From Caballeronia jiangsuensis (GTDB lineage Bacteria; Pseudomonadota; Gammaproteobacteria; Burkholderiales; Burkholderiaceae): 64,000 nt of DNA. The first letter of the stretch is position 1. Each line of letters starts with the position of its first letter. Made by a program: the position numbers and the translations under genes. A model generated the notes under the pieces. The model saw only the letters and a program-made list of their open reading frames with translations. It had not been told where the DNA came from and made no database searches. The stretch covers positions 124,001-188,000 of the forward strand of contig JFHF01000004.1 in NCBI GenBank assembly GCA_000648925.1, given 5' to 3'. Of this stretch, positions 36,885 through 64,000 are shown piece by piece.

Positions 36885-38397
36885 GCTATCGCGGCATCTG
36901 GCGGCACGCCCGCTGACCGGTCGGGCATTCATCGACAGCCTGCAGGACGGACGCGAGGTCTTCTTCGACGGCGAGCGGATCGACGGCATCGCGACTCATC
37001 CCGCGTTCCGCAACAGCGCGCGCTCGCTTGCGCGCCTATACGACGCCCTGCACGATCCCGCGCAGCAGCCCGGCCTCACCTGCGCGACCGACACGGGCAA
37101 CGGCGGCTACACGCACTGCTACTTCCGGCACGCGCGCAACGCGGACGATCTCGTCGCGCAGCAGCAGGCCATCGCGGCATGGGCGCGCCTCACCTATGGC
37201 TGGATGGGACGCACGCCGGACTACAAGGCGTCGATCATGAACACGCTGAACGTGAACGCCGATTACTACGGGCCATTCGCCGGCAACGCCCGGCAATGGC
37301 ACAAGCTCGCGCAGGAAACCGTGCCCTTCATGAATCATGCGCTCGCCAATCCGCCGATCGATCGTGCGCGGCCCGAGAAGGCGCAGGACGTCTACATCCA
37401 TATCGACGAGGAAACCGACGGCGGCCTCGTCATCTCGGGGGCGAAGGTCGTCGCGACTTCCGCCGCGTTCACGCACTACACGTTTCTCAGCCATCACGCC
37501 GGCATCGCCAAAAGCGACAAGAGCCGCGCCGTCATGTTCTTCACGCCGATGAACGCGCCGGGGCTCAAGCTCATCTGCCGGAACTCGTACGAATATCAGG
37601 CGACGCAGGTGTCGAGTCCCTTCGATTCGCCGCTCAGTTCCCGCTTCGACGAGAACGACGCAATCCTGATCCTCGACCGCGTGTTCGTGCCGTGGGAGAA
37701 CGTGCTGAGTCACGGCACGGACGCCATGCCGCCGGATTTCCCGACTGCGTCCGGGTTCATGCACGGCACGAGCTTTCACGGCTGCACGCGATATGCGGTG
37801 AAGCTGGACTTTCTCACCGGGCTGCTCTCGAAAGCGCTGCACGTCACGAGCGGCGACGAGTTCCGCGGCAATCAGGTGATGCTCGGCGAGGTCATCGCGC
37901 TGCGTCACATGTTCTGGTCGCTCGCCAACACGATGGCGCGTCAGCCCGACCGCTGGATCGACGGCGCCGTGCTGCCGAATCTGCACGCCGCGCTGGCGTA
38001 CCGCGCGCTCGCGCCGGATTCGTATGGCCGCATCAAGGAAATCGTGCACAAGATCGTGGCGTCCGCGCTGATCTATCTGCCCTCGTCCACGCGCGACTTC
38101 GACAACCCGGACATCGACCGCTATCTGTCGCGCTACGTTCGCGGCTCCAACGGCATCGGGCATCGCGAACGCATCAAGCTGATGAAGCTCATGTGGGACG
38201 CGGTCGGCACCGAGTTCGCGGGGCGTCACGAGCTGTACGAACGCAATTACATGGGCAGCCACGAAGAAGTGAAAGTGCATCTGCAAGCGATGGCGTCGGC
38301 GGACGGCTCACTGAAACAGATGACGGATCTCGTCGATCAGTGCCTCGCCGACTATGACGAACACGGATGGGTGAATCCCGTCTGGAAAACGCCATGA
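36877..38397 (+). CDS. HpaB-type FADH2-dependent aromatic hydroxylase
   Basis: This 506-residue protein belongs to the oxygenase component of 4-hydroxyphenylacetate 3-hydroxylase (two-component flavin enzymes that add a hydroxyl ortho to a phenol OH). Residues aligned with catalytic Arg, Tyr and His of HpaB are present: Arg112 and Tyr116 in GRTPDY and His154 in FMNHALANP. It starts at a GTG overlapping the NRPS1 stop by 8 bp, so it is translationally coupled to it. NRPS1 module 3 appears to load tyrosine, so the likely job is converting tyrosine, free or carrier-bound, to a 3,4-dihydroxyphenyl (catechol) unit. A reductase partner is not in the window. PvcC and SgcC are family precedents for peptide- or amino-acid-derived phenols. 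Confidence 0.9.
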   Translation: MNELSRHLAARPLTGRAFIDSLQDGREVFFDGERIDGIATHPAFRNSARSLARLYDALHDPAQQPGLTCATDTGNGGYTHCYFRHARNADDLVAQQQAIAAWARLTYGWMGRTPDYKASIMNTLNVNADYYGPFAGNARQWHKLAQETVPFMNHALANPPIDRARPEKAQDVYIHIDEETDGGLVISGAKVVATSAAFTHYTFLSHHAGIAKSDKSRAVMFFTPMNAPGLKLICRNSYEYQATQVSSPFDSPLSSRFDENDAILILDRVFVPWENVLSHGTDAMPPDFPTASGFMHGTSFHGCTRYAVKLDFLTGLLSKALHVTSGDEFRGNQVMLGEVIALRHMFWSLANTMARQPDRWIDGAVLPNLHAALAYRALAPDSYGRIKEIVHKIVASALIYLPSSTRDFDNPDIDRYLSRYVRGSNGIGHRERIKLMKLMWDAVGTEFAGRHELYERNYMGSHEEVKVHLQAMASADGSLKQMTDLVDQCLADYDEHGWVNPVWKTP

Positions 38398-38410
38398 CCC
38401 GGAGAGCGAG

Positions 38411-38614
38411 ATGAATCCTTTCGATGACGAGACCGGCGAGTTTTTCGTTCTGTGCAACGATGAAGGGCAGCATTCACTGTGGCCGTCGTTCGCGGCCGTG
38501 CCCGCCGGATGGAACCGCGTGTTCGGCGTGGCGACGCGTCATGCATGCATCGACTACATCAACGAAAACTGGACCGACATACGGCCGGCGAGTCTGCGGC
38601 GTGAAGCGCCGTAG
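38411..38614 (+). CDS. MbtH-like protein, unit 1
   Basis: A 67-residue MbtH-like protein, which binds and often activates adenylation domains. The consensus is intact: [29 protein letters not shown], then [14 protein letters not shown]. It lies 13 bp after the HpaB gene and 20 bp before the exporter gene, so it is co-expressed with NRPS1. AGAGCGAG precedes the ATG. A second, only moderately similar MbtH-like gene starts unit 2. Confidence 0.95.
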   Translation: MNPFDDETGEFFVLCNDEGQHSLWPSFAAVPAGWNRVFGVATRHACIDYINENWTDIRPASLRREAP

Positions 38615-38634
38615 CATGGAGACCACGAGCACCC

Positions 38635-40269
38635 ATGAAATTCATCAAGCTGCTGTTCGGCGAGGCCCGGCGCGATCGCACGCCCTTGCTGCTGGCATCG
38701 ACATTGCCGGGGGTGATGATGTCCGGCGTGATCGCGCTGGTCACGACCGTGGCGAACTACGATCAGTCGAAGGGGCCGAATCTCTATCTGATGGCGTTCT
38801 TCGTCATCGCGAGCGTGGCGCTGCTGCTCGCGATGAACTATGCGCTCAACGCCACCACCGCCGTGATCTCGAACTTCATTCTGCAAAAGCGCCTGGACAT
38901 CGCGCGGGCCGTGCGCTCGCTGGATCTGGAGGCCTATGAAAACATCGGCGCGATGCGCGTGGATTTTGCCATCGGCCGGGACTTGCAGACGATCGAGGAA
39001 GCCGCGCCGACCGTCATCGTGCTGATCTATTTCGTCACGCAATTGTTGTCGTCGGCGCTGTATATCGGTTACCTGTCGCTGATCGCTTTCGCGGTCACGC
39101 TGCTGTTTCTCGGGGTCGCGACGTTCTTTTATCGCAGCAGTTATGCGCATGCCGAAGCGCTGTCGAAAGAAGCGACGGAACTCGAAAGCGCGTTTCGTTC
39201 CAGCTTCGATCATCTGTTGCGCGGCTTTCGCGAGATCAAGATGAATGCGCGCCGCGATACCGATCTCTTCGACAATTACATCGTGCAACGCGCGCTCGCC
39301 GTGCAGGATTTGCGCGTGAGTTCAGGCCGTGGCTTCAATCGCGGACAGACCTTGAGCGACGCGTTCTTCTACGGCCTGCTCGGCTGCATGGTGTTTCTGA
39401 CGCCGTACTACATCAGCAATTCGTCGACGCCCGCGAAGATCATTCTCGTCATCGTGTTTTCCGGCGGCGCCATCGCCAGTCTGATTCAGGCGCTGCCGGC
39501 GGTTTCCCGCGCCGATCTCGCGGTCGATCGGCTCCACGCGCTCGAACGCGAACTGGAGCAGGCGAAACGCGCGGCCGAAACGGGCCCCGGCGCATCCGCG
39601 CCCGTACTGGCGCACGGCATCGCGCTGCGCGACGTGAGTTACACCTACAAGTCGCCGGGCGAGCAGCAGGGCTTTCACGTCGGTCCGTGCGATCTGTTCA
39701 TCAAAGCCGGAGAGATCACGTTCATCGCGGGCGGCAACGGCAGCGGCAAATCGACCCTGCTCAATCTGATCACTCAGTTGTATGCGCAGGATGCGGGCGA
39801 AGTGCGCTGGGATGACAAGACCGTCACCGATGCCAACGCGACAGCCTACAGGCAGCTCTTTTCGGTGATCTTCTCCGACTTCCATCTGTTCGACCGCCTC
39901 TACGGTCTCGACGCCGCGCACGACGATCTGGCCGATCTGATTCGGGAAATGGACCTGTCGGACAAGGTTCACTACAACCTCGGGCGCTTCAGCACGACGG
40001 ACCTGTCGAGCGGTCAGCGCAAACGGCTCGCGATGGTGAGCGCGCTCGCGGAAGGCCGGCCCGTGCTGATCTTCGACGAATGGGCCGCCGATCAGGACCC
40101 GCAGTTCCGTCGCTATTACTACGAGAAACTTTTGCCGAGGCTGAAGGCGGCGGGCAAGACGATCATCGCCGTCAGTCACGACGATCGCTGGTTCAACGCC
40201 GCCGACAAGGTCGTCTGGATGGAAGAAGGCAAAGTCCAGCGCGTGATGACAACGCCCGCCGCTACATGA
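38635..40269 (+). CDS. Cyclic-peptide-type ABC exporter (PvdE/SyrD family)
   Basis: This 544-residue fused exporter has an N-terminal membrane domain with about six hydrophobic segments (residues 15-340) and a C-terminal ATPase. The ATPase has Walker A GGNGSGKST at 366-374, signature DLSSGQRKR and Walker B VLIFDEWAADQDP, then a His-loop (IIAVSHDDRWF). SyrD and PvdE relatives export nonribosomal peptides or siderophore precursors to the periplasm. It is the last gene of unit 1 and most likely exports the NRPS1 product. Its length and layout match PvdE. The 220-bp gap after it separates the two units. Confidence 0.93.
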   Translation: MKFIKLLFGEARRDRTPLLLASTLPGVMMSGVIALVTTVANYDQSKGPNLYLMAFFVIASVALLLAMNYALNATTAVISNFILQKRLDIARAVRSLDLEAYENIGAMRVDFAIGRDLQTIEEAAPTVIVLIYFVTQLLSSALYIGYLSLIAFAVTLLFLGVATFFYRSSYAHAEALSKEATELESAFRSSFDHLLRGFREIKMNARRDTDLFDNYIVQRALAVQDLRVSSGRGFNRGQTLSDAFFYGLLGCMVFLTPYYISNSSTPAKIILVIVFSGGAIASLIQALPAVSRADLAVDRLHALERELEQAKRAAETGPGASAPVLAHGIALRDVSYTYKSPGEQQGFHVGPCDLFIKAGEITFIAGGNGSGKSTLLNLITQLYAQDAGEVRWDDKTVTDANATAYRQLFSVIFSDFHLFDRLYGLDAAHDDLADLIREMDLSDKVHYNLGRFSTTDLSSGQRKRLAMVSALAEGRPVLIFDEWAADQDPQFRRYYYEKLLPRLKAAGKTIIAVSHDDRWFNAADKVVWMEEGKVQRVMTTPAAT

Positions 40270-40420
40270 ACGGTTCGTGACACGCGCGATGACGTTCAAT
40301 TCCCCTTGATCCGGAATCGAAGCCGATATGTAATAGCGAGGCATTCCTCATCACTGGCGCAAGACGCTCATCGGTCTGGGGCGCGCCGCTTCCGGCATGG
40401 CCGGATTGCCTGCGCGACTT

Positions 40421-40438
40421 CTAATTCATTGCTAACTC
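40421..40438 (+). promoter_or_regulatory. CTAAT-N6-CTAACTC element upstream of unit 2
   Basis: This 18-bp gapped direct repeat (CTAAT, TCATTG, CTAACTC) has an 11-bp period, about one helical turn, as in binding sites of OmpR/PhoB-type response regulators. The same element occurs at 62479-62496 before the hydrolase-exporter pair. A TATATT box at 40447-40452 follows it and may be the minus-10 (TTCATT at 40425-40430 with 16-bp spacing). It ends 51 bp before the MbtH2 start codon. Confidence 0.5.
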
Positions 40439-40489
40439 CCGGCGCCTATATTTCGTTGCAACCCGAAGCACGAACAAGGGAGCAACAGT

Positions 40490-40687
40490 ATGGACAACCC
40501 ATTCGACGACGATGAGGGCACGTTCTGTGTCCTCATCAACGAATCGCGGCAGCGCTCGCTCTGGCCCGCTCATCTCGACGTTCCTGCCGGCTGGGAAGTG
40601 GAGCATACGATTAGTTCACGAAAGCAATGTCTGGACTACATCGATGCGCACTGGACCGACCCGCGGTCCGACCGAACCCCGATATGA
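40490..40687 (+). CDS. MbtH-like protein, unit 2
   Basis: A 65-residue MbtH-like protein with the signature MDNPFDDDEGTFCVLINESRQ, SLWP, VPAGW and CLDYIDAHWTD. It differs from the unit-1 copy at many positions, so it is not a recent duplicate. GGGAGC lies upstream of the ATG. It is the first gene after the 220-bp gap and the first of unit 2; the JmjC-like gene starts 10 bp later. It probably serves NRPS2 adenylation domains. Confidence 0.95.
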   Translation: MDNPFDDDEGTFCVLINESRQRSLWPAHLDVPAGWEVEHTISSRKQCLDYIDAHWTDPRSDRTPI

Positions 40688-40697
40688 GGAGTGGAAA

Positions 40698-41594
40698 ATG
40701 ACGAAGCGCGTCGTGAAAGTTATCGATCTCGTTCCGGGCCGGGCTGTACAGCTTGCGGCCATCGACAATCAGGCGATCGACCACGAAAGGTTCTGGCGCG
40801 ACCATGTATGCGCACAGCAACCCATCGTGATCAGACACGCTGTCACGAATTGGCCCGCTTTCAGGAAATGGGGCACGCCCGGCTATCTCGAAGCGCTGGC
40901 GAATCGCCAGGTGGGCGTGTCGGATACGTTCAACGCCAGCCCGGCCGGCGTCTGGTATCAAAACCTCCCGAAGTACGGTCTCGATGAAGCGATCGCGTGT
41001 CTGCGCAACGCGGGTCCGGACGACACCTTCGCCATTCGCGCCTTGCCGATTCCGCAGGAATGGAAGACTGACCTCGGAAGCTACGATTTTCTGCACGCGA
41101 ACCGGGATTTGCCGCCCCGCGCTTATGCGCGCGACCGTCTCTTCATCTATCGGAATGCGTCGACCGAATGGCATTACCACACGACGGACGAGACGCTGAC
41201 GACGCAGATCATCGGCAGAAAGCGCGTCTCGATGTTCAGGCTCTCGAAGGAAGACTGGCATGCATACGCCGTGCCGATCAAATCCAACCTGCATCACATG
41301 GATGAACGGGCGCGCTTCTTTCCGGCGGACGCATCGCTGACCAAGTTCGAAGCGACGCTCGAACCCGGCGACGTTCTCTATATTCCGCCGTTCTGGTGGC
41401 ATGGCGTCGATCCCGCCGATACCGGATTCGGCATCACGCTGGCGCATTGCTTCCGCACGCCGTTCAACCGGCTCGGTTCGCTCAGCGATCCGGCCGTGAA
41501 GGACGTGATCCGGGCACAGGGCAGTCTCATGCTGGCGCTTCGCATGAGAGCCTTCGTCGCGCTGGGCTCGCTTACCCGAATCGTGAATCCCTGA
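40698..41594 (+). CDS. JmjC/cupin-type oxygenase with atypical metal triad
   Basis: This 298-residue protein has the layout of JmjC-like (cupin_8) Fe(II)/2-oxoglutarate hydroxylases: an N-terminal helical part, then the double-stranded beta-helix. The distal histidine is His235 in YIPPFWWHGV, and the QIIGRKRVSMF strand is typical. The first metal site, normally HxD, reads WHYHTTDE here: His159, then His161 where Asp is expected, with Asp164 further on. AGGAG precedes the ATG. It lies between MbtH2 and NRPS2, so it may hydroxylate a residue loaded by NRPS2, for example Asp or Glu at the beta-carbon. The altered triad could also mean a changed reaction. Confidence 0.8.
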   Translation: MTKRVVKVIDLVPGRAVQLAAIDNQAIDHERFWRDHVCAQQPIVIRHAVTNWPAFRKWGTPGYLEALANRQVGVSDTFNASPAGVWYQNLPKYGLDEAIACLRNAGPDDTFAIRALPIPQEWKTDLGSYDFLHANRDLPPRAYARDRLFIYRNASTEWHYHTTDETLTTQIIGRKRVSMFRLSKEDWHAYAVPIKSNLHHMDERARFFPADASLTKFEATLEPGDVLYIPPFWWHGVDPADTGFGITLAHCFRTPFNRLGSLSDPAVKDVIRAQGSLMLALRMRAFVALGSLTRIVNP

Positions 41595-41679
41595 AGTGTT
41601 TCGTCCAGAACTCGCGTAACGATGTTTTCGAACATCGGTTTCCGGAGCACCCGCGTGCTCTCATTTACGGATTGATGCC

Positions 41680-61527
<19,848 letters not shown>

Positions 61528-61602
61528 AGCTTGCCATCGGCTCCACGGCCGATGGCAAACAACGAAGAGGAGAAGTCAGATGATCGTGCGAATGTCACCA
61601 AC

Positions 61603-61635
61603 AAAAAAAGCGGCGGCGCATGGCGCGCCGCCGCT
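61603..61635 (-). terminator. Rho-independent terminator of the GAF gene
   Basis: On the minus strand an 11-bp GC stem (AGCGGCGGCGC pairing across a 5-nt loop) is followed by seven Ts, which read as AAAAAAA at 61603-61609 on the plus strand. It sits 20 bp past the GAF gene stop. It is oriented for the leftward gene. Confidence 0.85.
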
Positions 61636-61654
61636 CGTCACGCGAAGCCAAGAG

Positions 61655-62311
61655 TCAGCTTTCGCGCCGGTTATTTCGATCGCTATGCTTGCGCACGTTG
61701 CTCGCGAGTTCGGAAATGATCTCGGTCGCCGCGCCGATGATCTGGTTGAAGTCGAAGCCCGCGCGCGTCATCTCGCGATAGAAGGATCGGGCGAGCAGCT
61801 TCGAGAGCTGACTCGGATTCTGGATCGATTGAGCGACGATGTCACCGATAGTCTGATCCGTCGAGCGCTTCAGCGTCATGCGCGCGAACGGCGAGGCAAC
61901 GAGCTTCTGCAGTCTGTCCGCTTCGACGGCCCGCGTGATGAACGCCGCGAAGATGCGCAGCAGCTTGAGGTCGTGTTCATCGAACCGCTGTTTGTCTCGC
62001 GGCCCCGAAACCTGCACCACGCCAATCGCCTTTCCATTCGACTCGAGGACCGAGAACATCTTGTCGCGTGCGTCCGAGTATTCGACGATGGCCGCCGTCG
62101 CTCCGAGATGCACCTCGCCGAAGGACACATAGTGCCCCGAGCATACGTCGGCGATGCGCTCGTCCGCCGTCACGGAAACGACACAGCGTTTCGCACCCAG
62201 CGCCTCGGCGACCATCGACGCGAGTTCTTCGGGTGAGCCGAGGGAATTGCCCGTGACCGCCACCGCGTCCTCTGCGACTGGCTCTTTGAAAGCAGGGTTC
62301 GAATTTGTCAT
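61655..62311 (-). CDS. GAF-domain protein
   Basis: A 218-residue soluble protein. Residues about 25-150 form a GAF-like domain (MVAEALGAKRCVVSVTADERIADVCSGHYVSFGEVHLGATAAIVEYSDARDKMFSVL ... GVVQVSGPRDKQRFDEHDLKLLRIFAAFITRAVE), which binds small molecules or senses redox in other proteins. The remaining C-terminus is helical with no recognised DNA-binding or catalytic domain. It has no kinase or response-regulator module. It lies between NRPS2 and the exporter pair on the opposite strand, with its own terminator, so it may be a local regulator. The start giving MTNSNP was preferred over upstream codons. Confidence 0.75.
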   Translation of the reverse strand: MTNSNPAFKEPVAEDAVAVTGNSLGSPEELASMVAEALGAKRCVVSVTADERIADVCSGHYVSFGEVHLGATAAIVEYSDARDKMFSVLESNGKAIGVVQVSGPRDKQRFDEHDLKLLRIFAAFITRAVEADRLQKLVASPFARMTLKRSTDQTIGDIVAQSIQNPSQLSKLLARSFYREMTRAGFDFNQIIGAATEIISELASNVRKHSDRNNRRES

Positions 62312-62421
62312 GTGCGCATCCACCGGAAAGTTACATCGTGTTGTCGGATCGTCGGTCAGTCTTACGTTCCATGAAGGCCCGGACCGACAGAACATGTGAA
62401 TGAAGTCAAGTTAGGCGCGGA

Positions 62422-62496
62422 AAGTTAGGAACTTGTTAGCGGGTTGCATCGGCCACTTTTACCCCGCTGGTTCGGGACCTAATCCGGTTCTAACTC
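62422..62496. promoter_or_regulatory. Divergent promoter region with CTAAC direct-repeat elements
   Basis: Two copies of the unit-2 element lie here in opposite orientations: an inverted copy, AAGTTAG-GAACTT-GTTAG, at 62422-62439 facing the GAF gene, and CTAAT-CCGGTT-CTAACTC at 62479-62496, 44 bp before the hydrolase start. More half-sites occur at 62409-62415 (AGTTAGG) and 62524-62530 (CCTAACA). The same 11-bp-period element precedes MbtH2. Confidence 0.5.
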
Positions 62497-62540
62497 TCGA
62501 GCGTCAAGCTGTCTCCGCTCGATCCTAACAGGTGACAATC

Positions 62541-63425
62541 ATGAAACGACCCTCTTTCGTGCAACGACGCAGCGTCAGAATCCGTAATGGCCGTTTCGAC
62601 ATATCGGTCGAGGATTCGGGCAGCGCCGGCACGCCCTGTGTGCTGCTTCACGGCCGCGGCGAGTGCAGCGGCGTATGGCGCACGCTGACGGAATCCGCCT
62701 GCGCCGACAACCGTTTCGTGTCCATCGATCTTCGCGGGCACGGCGATTCGAGCTGGGACCCGGAGCGCGCATACGATGCGCGAACGCTCGCCGGCGACGT
62801 GCTCGAAGTTCTGCTCGCAATGAACATACGAAAGCCCGTGCTGGTCGGTCATTCGCTCGGCGGCAGCGTCGCATTGCATCTTACGGGAATGCTCGAACAG
62901 TTCACGTCGGGTTTGGTGCTGGTCGACTTTGGACCGGATTCCGATGGCGCTGGTTCGCAAAAAGTGTCCGCTGAAATACGCGAAACGCCGGTGCGTTTCA
63001 ACTCGATCACCGAGTATGCGCAGTGGCTGCAGGAGCGCCGTCCGCTTGCGAATGAGCGTGCGTTGCAGCATCTCGCGGCGCACGCGCTGCGCCGCACCAA
63101 TACGGGCGCCTTCGAGCCGAAGCTCGACAGGGCCGTCGCCGATGACTCGCCGAAGGAAAGCGCGCGCGACGAGCATGTCTGGACCATGCTCAGGTCCGTG
63201 CGCTGCCCGAGCCTCGTCGTGAGAGGCATCGGGTCCGCATTGCTCACGCCGCAGATCGCGTGGCGCATGGCGAATCAGGCGCTGCCCAAAGGGCAACTCG
63301 CGACGATCCCGCGCGCAGGCCACTCCGTGATGACCGACAATCCCGATGAATTCAACCGGACGATCCAGACGTTCCTTGCGTCTCTTGCACCCGCAGCGAG
63401 CGGAGACGCGTCATGTTCTCGCTGA
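62541..63425 (+). CDS. Alpha/beta-hydrolase
   Basis: This 294-residue alpha/beta-hydrolase shows VLLHGRGECSGVW (oxyanion region), the nucleophile elbow VGHSLGGSVALHL (Ser in GHSLGG), an acid-site region (LTPQIAWRMA) and the catalytic His in PRAGHSVM. The fold covers hydrolases, esterases and external type-II thioesterases that free misloaded NRPS carriers. The start ATG has AGGTGA 6 bases upstream. It overlaps the second exporter gene by 13 bp and shares the unit-2 regulatory element, so it likely belongs to the peptide pathway. Whether it is a thioesterase or a tailoring or resistance hydrolase is not decidable from sequence. Confidence 0.87.
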   Translation: MKRPSFVQRRSVRIRNGRFDISVEDSGSAGTPCVLLHGRGECSGVWRTLTESACADNRFVSIDLRGHGDSSWDPERAYDARTLAGDVLEVLLAMNIRKPVLVGHSLGGSVALHLTGMLEQFTSGLVLVDFGPDSDGAGSQKVSAEIRETPVRFNSITEYAQWLQERRPLANERALQHLAAHALRRTNTGAFEPKLDRAVADDSPKESARDEHVWTMLRSVRCPSLVVRGIGSALLTPQIAWRMANQALPKGQLATIPRAGHSVMTDNPDEFNRTIQTFLASLAPAASGDASCSR

Positions 63426-64000
63426 TCCCTCCGCAGATTCGACGTGAATCGATGCCGCGCATTGTCGTCGCTGTAATCGCCGGGTTCGTCGGGGCTATTT
63501 GCAGCGCCGAAATCGCGCGGCTGATCAGCACCGTCGCCAGCGGTCACATACCCACGCGCGCACTTGCGATCGGTTTCTTCGCCGTCTGCGCTGCACAACT
63601 GCTCTTCAGAACGACGTCGCAAATTCTCATCATGGACTTCGGGCAGCAGGTGATATGCAGTCTGCGCATCGAGTTGTGCCGGAAGATTCTGCATACGCCG
63701 TATAAGAAGCTGGAGGCGCTCGGAAAGCCGCGCCTGCTCGCCATTCTCACGACGGATGTCAACACGTTCGCGCAGGCCGCGCAGATGCTGCCGGTCGTGT
63801 TCGGACATCTGGTTTTGACTGCCGTGTGCCTCGCGTATATGGCGTGGCTTTCCTGGCAAGCCTTCGCGTGCTTCTTCGTCTTTCTGATCACCGCGGCGGT
63901 CATCTATCACAGCGTGGAGCGCTGGCCGCTGCGAGAAATGCAGGCGGTTCGCGATCAGCTCGACGTCATCTTCCGGCATTTCCGCTCGCTGCTCGAAGGC
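63413..64000 (+). CDS. Second PvdE/SyrD-type ABC exporter, truncated by window end
   Basis: About 196 codons of the membrane domain are present, starting MFSLIPPQIRRESMPR, with hydrophobic segments (IVVAVIAGFVGAICSAEIA and LVLTAVCLAYMAWLSWQAFACFFVFLI) and the helix RIELCRKILHTPYKKLEALGKPRLLAILTTDVN, matching the membrane half of PvdE/SyrD exporters. The ATPase half lies beyond the window. The ATG overlaps the end of the hydrolase gene, so the two are translationally coupled. Its presence gives NRPS2 its own exporter, as unit 1 has. The reading frame is open to the last base. Confidence 0.85.
   Translation, partial: MFSLIPPQIRRESMPRIVVAVIAGFVGAICSAEIARLISTVASGHIPTRALAIGFFAVCAAQLLFRTTSQILIMDFGQQVICSLRIELCRKILHTPYKKLEALGKPRLLAILTTDVNTFAQAAQMLPVVFGHLVLTAVCLAYMAWLSWQAFACFFVFLITAAVIYHSVERWPLREMQAVRDQLDVIFRHFRSLLEG

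Noticed and set aside
40270..40489. Iron-starvation sigma (PvdS/OrbS-type) promoter or Fur box
   Set aside because: No matching minus-35/minus-10 pair or Fur-type palindrome was visible in the inter-unit gap.
61580..62236. Plus-strand 218-codon frame after NRPS2
   Set aside because: It runs antisense to the GAF-domain gene and through its terminator hairpin; the translation has no recognisable domain.

Overview
The window is high-GC DNA with Burkholderiaceae character. The taurine-type ABC operon, LysR- and LacI-type regulators, a CaiB/acyl-CoA dehydrogenase/ETF cassette, an SPFH protein and a small protein of a family I associate with Burkholderia relatives all fit Caballeronia or Paraburkholderia. 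No rRNA, tRNA, CRISPR array or insertion sequence was recognised. The species is inference; no marker gene is present.

The first 22 kb is a patchwork of metabolic and housekeeping genes. In order: a leftward taurine/sulfonate ABC transporter (tauA-tauB-tauC, tauC cut by the window start); an NAD(P)-binding NmrA-like protein followed by a broken SDR remnant; a leftward GH3 beta-glucosidase lipoprotein divergent from a LacI-family regulator; a HAD hydrolase; an Nramp-type metal transporter with altered metal-site residues and a roughly 290-nt leader behind a good sigma70-like promoter; a secreted protein of unknown function; an SDR; a transglutaminase-like protein; a LysR regulator divergent from a five-gene catabolic operon (CaiB CoA-transferase, acyl-CoA dehydrogenase, EtfB, EtfA, NCS1 permease); a small membrane protein; an SPFH/prohibitin-like protein; a methyltransferase; and a small glycine-rich protein.

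From about 22.3 kb to the right edge lies a nonribosomal peptide region built as two successive production units in the same orientation. Unit 1 is an LLM flavin monooxygenase, NRPS1 (4407 aa; A-T-C-A-T-C-A-T-E-C-A-T-TE), an HpaB-type aromatic hydroxylase, an MbtH-like protein and a PvdE/SyrD-type ABC exporter, packed or overlapping like one operon. Unit 2 is a second MbtH-like protein, a JmjC/cupin-type oxygenase with an unusual metal triad, NRPS2 (6615 aa; C-A-T-dualC/E-A-T-C-A-T-C-A-T-C-A-T-dualC/E-A-T-TE), then, past a leftward GAF-domain gene, an alpha/beta hydrolase overlapping a second PvdE/SyrD-type exporter that runs off the window.

Reading adenylation codes by eye against the GrsA scheme, NRPS1 looks like beta-Ala - unassigned - D-aromatic (Tyr favoured) - Gly. 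NRPS2 looks like (acyl?) D-Gln - Thr - unassigned - Glu - D-Asp - Gly. HpaB could turn the tyrosine into a catechol, and the JmjC-like enzyme could hydroxylate an Asp, Glu or other residue, so metal-binding peptides are plausible. No TonB receptor, iron-type sigma factor or uptake gene is in view, so a siderophore role is only a hypothesis. An 11-bp-period direct repeat, CTAAT-N6-CTAACTC, occurs upstream of both unit-2 transcripts and may be a shared regulatory site. NRPS2 carries three roughly 3.1-kb tandem repeats whose adenylation cores differ while their shells are nearly identical, a clear sign of core swapping.
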